In this document: in pieces, positions 37,242 through 47,389 of the stretch | Position numbering within the stretch: position 1 is the stretch's first letter | Layout of the letters: each line of letters begins with the position of its first letter | Assembly: GCA_963969365.1 (NCBI GenBank) | Contig: OZ017754.1 | Location: 1,054,001-1,118,000, forward strand | Direction: 5' to 3' | Origin: Asterochloris sp. CNOR1 | Lineage: Eukaryota > Chlorophyta > Trebouxiophyceae > Trebouxiales > Trebouxiaceae | Length of the DNA stretch: 64,000 nt | Program-made: the position numbers and the translations under genes | Notes under the pieces: model-generated | Told to the model about the DNA's origin: nothing | Seen by the model: only the letters and a program-made list of their open reading frames with translations | Databases searched by the model: none

Positions 37242-40200
37242 ATGGACGCTCTCAAGCTCTCCAAGGTGCGCCGTAAGGCTGACCGTCCTCAAAAGATCCC
37301 TGTTACCGGAGCCACCTAAAACCTCACAACCCTGGTCAACTCGCCCAGATCCGTCCTGCCTACAGAGCTCGCAACGGCGCTGCGCTGGCTGCATGCTGAA
37401 AGTTGAGAGGCCTTTTCTCGATGACTGCAGGCATTGGCTCCCTGCAACCTGCCACAGGGCGCACCCCGCTGCCCCGCCCCAAGGAGGCCCCTTCCATCTC
37501 TGCGACCCATTCTGGTTCCTAGGGCCACCTCAACTGCACAGGCAGAGGCTACACAGGACCCCCAGAGCCCACAGAGATCAGCCACAGCCAATGTTCAGGG
37601 CTCACAGCCCCCAACCCAGCATGCAGCCCAGCCCAGGACCACCAGGCTGCTCAACAACGTCGTTGCATTCCCCAGGAGAAAGGCAGCCAAGGAGCCAGCG
37701 ACCATTATTAAAAATGACACCAACCCCCTTGGCATCATCTCTAGTGGCAAGCTCAAGGCAAGTCTGCATCAGCACACTGCATTGCTGCAGGTGCCAGGCT
37801 GCCATGCGTCGACCAGCCTTGTTTAGGGTTTGCACCCTAGTGATGTGGCGCTCTAGTTGCACACCCTGGTGTGGCAGTCTGTGCACAGAGCTTGTCATAT
37901 TCAAGCACGTTCAGCATGATCCGTGTGCTGGCCATGAATGCAGCCCGCAGCGGTTTGCCTCCCCTGAGACCCTCCATCGCACTTGCACAGGTGGAGGATC
38001 TCCTCACAGGTGAGAAGCCTGGCGAGGCTGACAACAGGCGCTTCAAGATGCACCCCAGTGTAGCCTTCTGGCAGAACTGGGCAAGCGAAGGGGACAACCA
38101 GACTGAGAAGTGAGCCTCTTGACATGTCTTTTGCTTGTTGCCTCCTCAATGCGCCACATGCCACTTGCCTGTGCCTGCCTGCCTGCCCGGTCAAAGTACT
38201 CCTGCCTACCATGCAGGCTGCTTGTGTGTTCACTGATGCGTTCCCACCTGCTGCAAGCTGCACCAAGCCCTGAGCTGCTGGGTCCGCCTGTTGATTCATG
38301 CCCCCCAAGTTGTAGGCTACAGCAAGCGCTGAGGTTGGTGGGCCAGGCCCTGAGCAAGGGCGGCCAGCTGCCAACAGCGCACAGTCTGGCCTACTGGGCC
38401 TACCACTTTGGGCGCAGCACCTTCTTCATGACGCAGGGCATTGCAGGTCAGTGCTTGTGCTTCACATCCGTGTGCTTAAGAGTCCCTGGGCGTGCTGGGC
38501 CCATGGCGAGTCCGGGCAGACACAGGGCAAGCCTGGCAACCCTCAGCTCTCGCTCTGCTTTCTGGTAGTGCTCAGGACTTTGCAGCCAGTGAGGGGCGAT
38601 TTTCTTTCAAAGCTTGCACTGTGGGGCTACGGCTGTGTTAGGAAGCCAGCCGCTGCAGAAGACACAGCTGGTGGGCGGCTACATCAAAGGTTGTCTGCCT
38701 GCAGGCCTGGCCGCCACCCAGATGGCTGCCTCCGCACAGGGGTCAAGCGAAATGACAGACCAGGTCAAGCTGGGCCGCATGTTCAAGGCAGGGGCACTAT
38801 TGCCCATTGTGGAGGCCATTGTCACCTACCAGCAGGTGAGAAGTCACATGTGGGGGCATGCTTCCAGCTGGGGCCTTGTCTTGGATCTGTGAAAGATGCA
38901 CCGCACTGTGAGACTTCGTGTCACAGTCTGCACAGGCTGCAGTCCTGAGCCGCTGCTGTCTTTGGCATTCACAGATTGCTGCTGAGGCCATTTGCCTCAG
39001 TCCACCTGCTTATGGGGACAGCAGCATGGCTGCTTCAAGTTCGCTGACTCAGGCTCCCGGGCTGCAGGACTTCAGCAACATCCAGGCCGGCGCCTACAAG
39101 CTGCCCTATGACATGACCTCAACCACCCTGGCCAACAAGCAGTACAACCCCCTGCATGTGCTGCGCAGTGGCGCCACCTTCATGCAGGCAAGTCGTTTGC
39201 CATGCTCAGTGCACTGTGCCACTCAGGCCTCAAATTCCTCAAGGCATGTGTGCCTGTACATCAAGTACAGGCACGGCATGCACTGCACTGGGCCCCTTAT
39301 CTCCTCAAGCATCTGCTTGCTTACTCCTGATGGCACAGCAGAGCCATGGGGCTGCCACCTCGCACTGGCAGCATTGCAGCCAAGCCGCAAGCGTGGCACT
39401 GCCTGTGTGCACCACGCTCTGCCCTGATGAGGTGCAGAGCAGGTAAGCTGACTCCAGCGTCTGTGTTGCAGGAAGCTGCCAACACCCTGCAGCGCCGTTT
39501 TGCCAACAAGCCGGAGGAAGTGTGGCTGCAGAGCGCCATGTACCCAAGCTGTGAGCCTGCAGGGCCTGCCTGGCACTGCTTCTCCTGCATGCTGCACTGC
39601 ATGTTGGCTGGAACACCAAGGCCGCAAACAAGCTTCTGCAGCCAGTCATCACTGCTGCGTGCAAGGACTGCATCAAGCTGATTCTTGTTGGCCCAGCTGT
39701 GACGCCTGCATGCTGCCTGACTGCTATCCAGCAAAGCTGCACACCTGCACCGCAACTTGCAACCACGCTGCAGCTGCACTCGTGTGGCTGAGCATGGGGT
39801 GCATGCTGATAGCCTCCATTGTCTGCCCTGCAGATTACATGAACACCTTCCACTACCAGACTGATGGCTGGTTCTCCCAGCACTCCGCCAAGATCTACGA
39901 GGTCTCCACAGAGACCCTCTTTGTGGGACGCCAGGATGCCATGCAGCGGCAAGCACTTGTCCCCCTGTCTGGCTTCATGCGGGAGCAGGCTGCCCATGGG
40001 CGGGGCACCAGCATGCTGGAGGTGGCCTGCGGCACTGGCAGGCTCGCCACCTTTGTGAAGGTGGGTGCATGCAGCAACATGAGGGCAGCTTCCCTTCTGG
40101 TTTGTCCCTGCATCTCCAGGAGAGCTCAGCTGAGCTAGGCATCACAGCGCAATCAGCCTACCACCAGCAGTTGAAACGCTTGAGGTCATACGGCAAGCAG

Positions 40201-41634
40201 GCCCCTTGCAAGTGCGGTTGTCACAAGCAGCAGCTCTGTCCCTGGATGTCCATTGCTCTGCTGCCATTTCAGGCATGCGGTGCTGCTTATCATCTACCCT
40301 GCAGCAGCCAGGCTGGCGCTGAGTGCCCATGTGAATCTGGACACCCAGTATCACTTGTCACCCGCAGAAGCTCACAGCAGTTTTGCCACATACTGTAGGG
40401 GACTGCAGCTTGGCGAGGCAGAGCAGGGCTAGTCATGTTGTCCCATCACTGCCCGACCTTCCTCTCGGCTGTGCAGGACAACTGGCCAGAGCTGGCCTAC
40501 ACAGCCTCAGACCTCTCTCCGTACTACCTACACGAAGCGCGGGACAACATGTCCCGGTGGCGTCAGATGAGGCAGCCCAACCTGTCCATGGGTGGCTGGC
40601 ATGGGAGCGGCACCCGCTTCCTGCAGGCAGCAGCAGAGAACCTGCCCGAGCGAGATGAGTCCCATGATGTGGTGAGTCCCCAGTCTGCAGGCAGTGCCAA
40701 CTGTCACATCGTGGCCTGGGGTTAATTCTGGTCTGGAAGCGCTGCCTGCTCTTGGATTGATCGAGCACAATGGTGTGGTCTACATATATGAAGTCTGGTA
40801 TTTGTGGCAGATGCCCTCCAGCATGAACATGTTGACTTCAGACAATACCTGCCTGAAAGACGCTGCACAGCACTATCAGGTGGGCATGTTCAGGTGGATA
40901 TGGCCATTGTGCATTGGACCTGCACCAACAATCCCAGTCTCAGCAGTACATCAACCATCATTCCCTCCCCACTTGCAGGTGCTGTGCATGTACCTGTTTC
41001 ATGAGCTCCCTGAGACAGCGCGCCGCAACGCAATCTTTGAGTTTGCTCGCGTACTCAAGCCTGGAGGCATAGTGGTGCTGGGAGACTCCTGCCAGCTTGG
41101 CGACCGGCCAGCGCAGGACCAGACCATGGGCACCTTTGGGGACTTCAACGGTGAGCTGCAGCTTGGGAATTCGCTGGCAAAAGTTCTGTCTTTGAGCTTC
41201 CTTGCGAACTGTGTGGTATGAGCTGTTGTGTGCTCATCTATGCCAATACATAAGCAACCAGGAATGTAGCTGCTGACCCCATGTGCACACAATCATCGAA
41301 TGTGGGAGGTTTCAGAAAGCAGAGTCTCAATTTGTCTGAGCTGTATACACCTCTATTGCAGAGCCCTTCTACCGGAACTACATTGCAACCGACCTGGGGG
41401 CTATTTTCGAGGAGGCAGGGCTTGTGTGCGACCAGAAGGTTCTTGGCTCCAGCACCAAGGCAAGATTCTGCAGTGCTGCAGTCAACTGTGCAACATCGCA
41501 TTGAGCCGGTGGCAGTGCATTGATGTGAGAAGCATTGCTTGATCCAGTTGTGCAAGCATTGTTTGCCTTGCACAAGGACTGACTTGTGTCCCCCCAACCT
41601 GCTGCAGGTGCTTTCGTTCCGCAAGCCCCTGTAA
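37242..41634 (+). CDS. SAM-dependent methyltransferase, plastid-targeted type
   Basis: Class I SAM methyltransferase; substrate unknown. Twelve phase-consistent exons, 614 aa: 37242-37265, 37431-37757, 37889-38109, 38316-38446, 38705-38835, 38975-39187, 39472-39550, 39834-40060, 40477-40671, 40979-41150, 41362-41459, 41608-41634. The N-terminus (about 9-60) is rich in Arg, Pro and Ala without acids, up to VPRATSTAQAEA, like a chloroplast transit peptide. The middle (about 160-375) has conserved-looking segments such as MHPSVAFWQNWASEG and LAYWAYHFGRSTFFMTQG. YYMNTFHYQTDGWFSQHSA and TETLFVGRQDAMQR lead into motif I, LEVACGTGR (about 440). Later motifs are DLSPYYLHEAR, LCMYLFHELPE and ARVLKPGGIVVLGD. 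It resembles uncharacterised methyltransferases shared by algae and plants. Three of the eleven introns are GC-AG. A TGTAA overlaps the stop. Confidence 0.9.
37757..37764 (+). other. GC-AG intron donor, methyltransferase intron 2
   Basis: AAG followed by GCAAGT. Phase 0 to the acceptor at 37888. Confidence 0.75.
38256..38290 (+). repeat. Decayed acceptor-side copy of methyltransferase exon 4
   Basis: GCTGCACCAAGCCCTGAG here copies GCTACAGCAAGCGCTGAG at the start of the exon at 38316. It lies about 60 bp upstream, after CTGCAA where the real copy has a TGTAG acceptor. Confidence 0.65.
39187..39194 (+). other. GC-AG intron donor, methyltransferase intron 6
   Basis: CAG followed by GCAAGT. Phase 0 to the acceptor before 39472. 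Confidence 0.75.
41459..41466 (+). other. GC-AG intron donor, methyltransferase intron 11
   Basis: AAG followed by GCAAGA. Phase 0 to the last exon, VLSFRKPL then stop. Confidence 0.75.
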
Positions 41635-42199
41635 TGTGCCTCCCAGCCCTCCCAAACACCCTGCCAGTCTTGTCTATCAGCTTGTCAACACAACTTGATG
41701 CCAAACATCCCCACCACTCAGGAATTTGTCAGCTGACCCAATACCATAGATGCACCCCAGAGCCATGGTCCCCTACGTCACTCCAACCTTTCAGCTAGCC
41801 ATCGGGCTGGTTTCAATATTTGTATAAGCAGTGATGGGTTGCAAGATTACACCAGACATTATGTCAGTCCCACCTGTCGAGCATTGAGACTCTTGTGAGT
41901 CCATGCTCACTGTAGTTCATCTGATTTTGTCGACCCTTCAGTCAGCTTCTGTTGCTAAAATATGAGTGCTTGAGGCTCCTCAAGTTGATACATATGTTTT
42001 TGAAATGTTCCTGAAACTGTATTCACTGAACTCTTGTGAAATTTGCTAGACACAAACAACAAGAGGAGAGAAAGCATTGAGCAAGGGAAAACTGCAGCCT
42101 TCCTGACATGGCAAACGTGCTGCATCAGTGTGAAGCATGGGAGCCAGCAACTTGCAATTTGTGACTCATGGTGACTGCAGTGCTGGGGTGGCATGTGAG
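41635..42199. other. Convergent intergenic region
   Basis: 3' untranslated DNA of the methyltransferase and PAF1 genes, more A+T-rich than the flanking DNA. No coding frame is supported. Confidence 0.5.
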
Positions 42200-45100
42200 T
42201 TATTCAGTGGCTTCAGGAGACTCTGCTGCGGCGCCATTGGTTCCCGCTGCAGCTGGTTGGCCACCTCCTGCGGCCTCGTGCCGAATCGTGATCTGCACAA
42301 ACAAAATGTCAGTGAGCAAACATGACAAAACAAATGCCCATCATGTCAGAGATGAAGCACCATCAGAGCTGCCAGCCAGGAAGCGTCACCATTGCTGCAA
42401 GTACACTGCAGGCCGCCACTGTTGCACAGCGGCCCCACAGCACTCCCTGCCCCCACTGCCCACAACAATGTATGGCTGCAGCAGCGCACTGCATTCAGAC
42501 CCTATGGAATCCGGCCTGGCCTGCCCCTGTGGCAGCCACATTGCCACTCTGCCGGCCACACGAGCAATACCAGGACTGCAGCACGGCATCCTGGTGCACA
42601 TTGTCAACCAGTTCCCCTCATGCACCCTGCTGCCTGCGTTCACGTTGCTGGGCCCTAAGCAGGCAATTCTGTCGACCTTCCCTGAGCGGTCAACTGCTTG
42701 CCCTCATCTGCTGTCCACAAACTGTGACGCTCCAAACGTCAATCTGCCCTTTTGTCTACAATGAAAGCCCCGACTTGCGCCCGTCTTGTTGGGCTGCAAC
42801 ACGACAGGCTCATCCGTTCAGGCCACCTTTCTAGCCACAAGCTGCCTATTCTCTGCTGTCCCCAGACCCTGCAAACCCTGCTGGTTTGCAAACCAGCAGG
42901 ACTGCATGCACAGCACAAGCTGTGCTCAACTCTGCCTGAACCCTTCAAGAACCCCGGGCCCACCTTGCTAGGCCGCAAGAATGCAAACTCGTCATTCCGT
43001 GCCCTCTTCCCGAGACGCTTAAGTTGCTTGCCCCGCTTCTGCAAGTTGAGCCGAGTGTCCAGCGTGAGGTATCCTGTGTACTCAGGCCGCTGATGCAGCA
43101 CAAAAGTCCGCTTGTGCTCCTCTGTCTTGATGTCGTAGATGTATTCCCGTATCCATTCATAGTCACGCTCCTCAGCATCCCTGCAGGGCACAAAAACAGC
43201 AACCGGTAAGCGAGGGGCGCAGATCCAGCAATGTCCCTGCAGGGCACAACTTCAGCATGGAGGGTGCAGGACACTGTTTCAGCAACAAAGTAGGATGGAT
43301 GAGTGCTAATCTGCAGCAGCCGTCTGCATGGCAAGCCACGTGCTGCTGTCACTGTCAAGCTGCCGTCAGCCACGCTGGGGTGGGTCCACTCGTGCTCATG
43401 CTACTCGATGTTGCAGGGCAAGCCAGGTAAGCGCTAAGCGGGGCGGCACAACTTAGTGCTGAATGATCCTGCATCTAACTAGCACTTTGTCTGCAGAGCA
43501 TGCAAAGAGCACACGGCACTAGCACTTCTGCTCGGCGCCAGGCTGCTACAGGGGCCCTCAAGATGCCCAGGGAACAAGCGTCCAACCTGCCAAACGCTCA
43601 ACATCACAATCAAAGACCCAAGCTCTCAGCCTCCACCCCACCTGCTGAACACTCCTGCCTTATTTGGTAACTTCTTGGGGGTGGTGCATGGTGCAGAGTG
43701 CTGCAGGGGGTATGGCGCTGAAGACCACAGTACAGATCCTGTTTCACAAAGTCCCCCATACCCAGCCCGCTGGAGCTCAGGCGTGGGAGGCATGTTGAGG
43801 GAGGTCCACCTGTTGAGTGGCGGGTCTCGCCTTGTCTGGGTCATGCTGGGCCACAAAGTGCCTTTCAGGTGCAGGGGAGGACCACTCACAGTCAAGATGC
43901 CCATCTCACCTGCTAGACGGTCCCGCCTCTTCAGGGTCATCCTTGGGCACCAGGAAGGCTACCATCTTGCTTTGGCCCTTGCCAGCATCAGTTTGGACCA
44001 CATATGACTTCATGTACGATGACTCTGCAGCACATCAGGCAGCTTATTTCTGTGTAGTGCAGAACATGGCTGCTTTAAGCCTGGCAGATCTTGGGAGGGT
44101 GGCATGGGCACCCAGCACCATGCGCGGTGCACACTGTACGAGGGCTGAGGTCCAAGCACCAAAGCAACTTCAGAAGTGTGCCCCGCCATCTGCATGCATA
44201 GCAGGGCTGCAGACGCTTATGAGTATCGATGCAGCTGTGCACACCTGCTGCCTTCTGCCGCTTCTTGGGCGGCATCTGGGTGAGCATGGGGTGGTCAGTC
44301 ATGGGGTCATCGTCAAAGGCCATGTTGACAAAGTTCATGACCCGGCCATCCTCATCAGGAAGCACTGCAGGCAGAGGCAGGGGCTCAGCCCAGTGAGTGC
44401 TGGCCATACTGGTGGAGCCCCTGCATCCATGCAGCTCAAGTCCCCTTAATGGGACATGGGGTCACCAGGCACAGATAGAGCTGGAGGGCCGCGAACTGGG
44501 GCCCATGCAGCTCAAAGCCAGCAATCAGCACTCACCAGGCAGCACTTGCACGGGCTTCAGGTGTGGCTTGGTGGGGTGCACAGGCGGGCGCTGGGCAGCC
44601 TTGAAGCTGCTCTGCAGAGCAGACAGGGGACTTGGATCAGCAGCAAGAACAGGGGCCCAGTCTGAGAGCCTCCAATCATTAGGCAGGCCCTTGGACTGAG
44701 CTGCTGATTGGTCACTTCAGGCTCTGCACAACTGACCCAGCAGGCCGCAGGGCTGGCTGCTACCCTGTGCAAGCCCACCGCACCCTGCTGCAACGCCGCA
44801 AACACAGCCATGCCCACTTCAATGGTGTCCACAAGACCTCAGGTTCGTCCCCCGTTCCAGCAGCCAACTCCCCCTCACAGCAGCAACTCACATGTAGCAG
44901 CCATGTTGGACAGCTCCTGAAGCAGGAGTGATTGCCTGCCAGCCTGTAGGTTGGTTGCTCCGACCTCCAGGAACTCCAGCCAGCCTACCTCTATGGAGTC
45001 CAGCAGAGCCTCAGGGTCGTCGGCCATCTCCTGCTCCTCTTCTAAAGCAGCCTCCAGGCGCTTGACATCCTTCTCAGTCATGCCCCGCTCCTTCTGGTTG

Positions 45101-46569
45101 GTTGCCTACAGCAGTGTGATGCAGGGCTTGCTATGTGTATGTGGCCAACCACGGTGAAGGTAGTGGCGGTGTCATGCCAACTGTGCCCTCATGCATGTTC
45201 CGAGTCAACCCCCGCCCCTCCTGATTGAGTCGCTGCAGGGATGACGGACAGCACCTGCTCCTGACAGGGGCTGCCTGACACCAAGGCTGCAGTGCCCTGC
45301 TCAATCTTGCCTGACAGCATGGCAGAGCGTCGATGACCTGCAGCAGTGCCACCCAGGCACTGCAAAGAACAACTGCGATCAACCATGCCACACTTTCTTG
45401 GCTGGCGACTTGCAGCAGACCCATTCAGGGCTTGCACAGAGCGGTGTGTAGCAGGGAGGTGCTGAAAGTGGGAGCCCAGCGTGCAGGAGTTTCAGGCCTC
45501 CCTTCATGGGAGCGTTCTGCTGTGGGACATGGCTGGCAAGCAGAAGGAGCGCACCAGGCACATGTACGTAGGTTGATTGTGCAGGCTGAACACGTCAAGC
45601 AGCTGGCTGCTGCAGAGACAGTTCTCATGTCAGAGCACCCACTCGGCTGCTGAACAGGGCTTCTGTTGTCACCACCAGCTGGCAATTCACCTTGCTGTCA
45701 GTGGATATGTAGGTAGTGCGAATCAGCCATGACAGCTGGTCCCGAGCTCCACGCACGCCCGCCCGCCCTGGTGCAGCCCCAGGCAGTGGTGATGAGGCTG
45801 TGAGAGCAGCTGCATCATCCTGCAGCACAACCCAAGAGCAGCATATCTGTCCTGCACCCTTGGCCCATGCAAAGGCATACTGAAATGCCCGCAGCAGGGG
45901 CCACCAAGTTGTTTGATGCAGCATGCGTGAGACGTGCCCCTCACCAGCTGCACCAGCAGATTTGCGCTCAACACACCTCTGACGCTGTGCAGCACAGGTG
46001 GAGGTCTGATGCAGAAGGTGAGCTCAAGCCCACCAGCGGCCTGACCCCAGAGATCAGGTGCTGAAGCGTCACGCATGTCGATCAGCTTCTGAAGCAAACA
46101 GGAGACAGAGGACAGGCCCAAGGACACGCCGGTGGGAGTCAGATCACCCCCAGGAGCTCTCTGTCCTCAGGGGCCAGCTGCTGGGGCCCCCCGGGGTGGC
46201 ACCAACGCTCCATGTCCATCATGCTGACGGGGCAGCAGCGCATGGGGTCCAGCATCAGGGTGTGCCGGGGGTTGCGCTCCAGGGAGGTCAGCTTGAAGGC
46301 TGCCAGCTCCTGTTCGTCCAGGTCCGGCAGCATCATTTTGGGGTCTGCAGGGACCTGCGCACAGGGAGAGAGGTCTGCAGCCTGGACACCCACAAAGTGA
46401 TGCAGCAAGCAGCAGGTATGGGAGAGAGCTGCGGCACAGTTCAAGCTGCTCTTGTATGGTGCAGAGAGCAGTAAAACCAGCTGCCCGGGCCGCTTACTTC
46501 AGGCAGAGTGTTGAAAAAGCGAATCTGACATTGGAAAGGGGTCTCGCGCTTGAGGTGGTTCTCCCCCAT
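42200..46569 (-). CDS. PAF1: PAF1 complex subunit Paf1 (ELF7 homologue)
   Basis: Core subunit of the PAF1 complex, which rides with RNA polymerase II and promotes elongation-linked histone marks. Ten phase-consistent minus exons, 429 aa: 46569-46498, 46354-46148, 46088-45945, 45819-45691, 45105-44989, 44611-44536, 44364-44245, 44024-43910, 43180-42964, 42292-42200. It starts MGENHLKRETPFQCQIRFFN, followed by NTLPEVPADPKMMLPDLD and LTSLERNPRHTLMLD, the Paf1 N-terminal signature. WLIRTTYISTDSK is the conserved RRTEYIS-like block. Then KDVKRLEAALEEEQ, KPVQVLPVLPDEDG, FDDDPMTDHPM, and in the C-terminal half DYEWIREYIYDIKTEE. It ends ITIRHEAAGGGQPAAAG to a short Ala/Glu tail. It is shorter than human or plant Paf1 because the acidic C-terminal tail is minimal. 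The last intron (about 670 bp) is the longest. The introns hold three ghost exon edges. Confidence 0.9.
43215..43245 (-). repeat. Decayed acceptor-side copy of PAF1 exon 9
   Basis: On minus, GTGCCCTGCAGGGACATTGC here copies GTGCCCTGCAGGGATGCTGA at the acceptor of the exon starting 43180, about 50 bp upstream of it. Confidence 0.6.
43815..43868 (-). repeat. Decayed donor-side copy of PAF1 exon 8
   Basis: The plus-strand text GGTCTCGCCTTGTCTGGGTC and the following 20 bp match GGTCCCGCCTCTTCAGGGTC and what follows in exon 43910-44024, with a one-base gap. It lies downstream of the real donor in gene orientation. Confidence 0.65.
44806..44852 (-). repeat. Decayed donor-side copy of PAF1 exon 5
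   Basis: On minus, GACGAACCTGAGGTCTTGTG then GACACCATTGAAGTGGGC copies the exon end that encodes DDPEALLDSIE and its donor (44989), with one base lost. It lies downstream of the real donor. Confidence 0.75.
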
Positions 46570-47389
46570 GGCTGCACCAGTCACAGCAGCACTGCAGCCA
46601 GCTGCCTCCTATCAGATGCACATGCTCACAAAGCACATCAAAGAGCTGGCATCCTGTACATGGTCTGCGATGCTCTGGTTCTCCACAACGTGTTGCAGCT
46701 TAGAAGCGTTTCAGCTGCATCGCCGAAACGACCCAAGAACGCAAAGTGGCACCAAAAATTCATGCAGAAACAGAAACTGCGCAGCACATGCCGGGAGGAA
46801 TGGTCTGATCGGCTTTGCGGATTTCATGGAAGAGCCATCTAGGCAGAAAGCAGTGTCCAAGACCCCCTTCTAAAGTTCGCCCAGATTGTGCCTGCAACTA
46901 GCTGCCCACAGGTGACGGTCTCCTCAATGGGTAGCTACCCAGTGCCTGGAAGGAGAGGGCAACAGCAACTTTGACCGTACCCCTCCATGCCTCAATGGCC
47001 CTGGCTGTGAACCACGGAGCCCAGTGGTGCTCCTCATATCAACCAGCTGGGCTTCTGTGCCCAGGTCATGCTGGGAGCTCAGGCTTTGCTTGCCATGCTG
47101 TGCAGGTTTTCACAAAACCCATGTCAGTTATGGCCATGGAGGAGAGGCCACTGATGCCATTCGAAGTTGGAGCCTAGCCACAGTCAGCGCCACGTGAGCA
47201 CATGCGCCGTGAGACAGCACAAGGCAGCAGCCCAACAATCAGCTGCACCATGCAATGCTGTGGCTAGGCTGCCTGCCAGCAGAGAGCCCCCTCCCTGCCA
47301 CACAGCATGTACATGCAGAGGCTGGATCTGCAGCTGCCCGTTGGCGCCAGCCTGCCCTGAGCTGCAGGTCACAGTGTCTCCAGCAAAAC
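46570..47389. promoter_or_regulatory. Divergent intergenic region between PAF1 and the Tudor/SANT gene
   Basis: The two start codons are 820 bp apart and point away from each other. Open frames inside (for example plus 46550-46873) are shadows without a family signature. Possible shared control of two transcription or chromatin genes is an inference. Confidence 0.45.

Noticed and set aside
37207-38013. 268-codon plus frame overlapping the methyltransferase 5' end
   Set aside because: Other frame of exons 1-3; the frame used here carries a transit-like N-terminus and continues in phase to the catalytic motifs.
42168-42834. Plus frames of 198 and 170 codons with many Cys, Pro and His
   Set aside because: They lie in the last intron and 3' end of PAF1 on the other strand, lack any motif and have intron-like composition.
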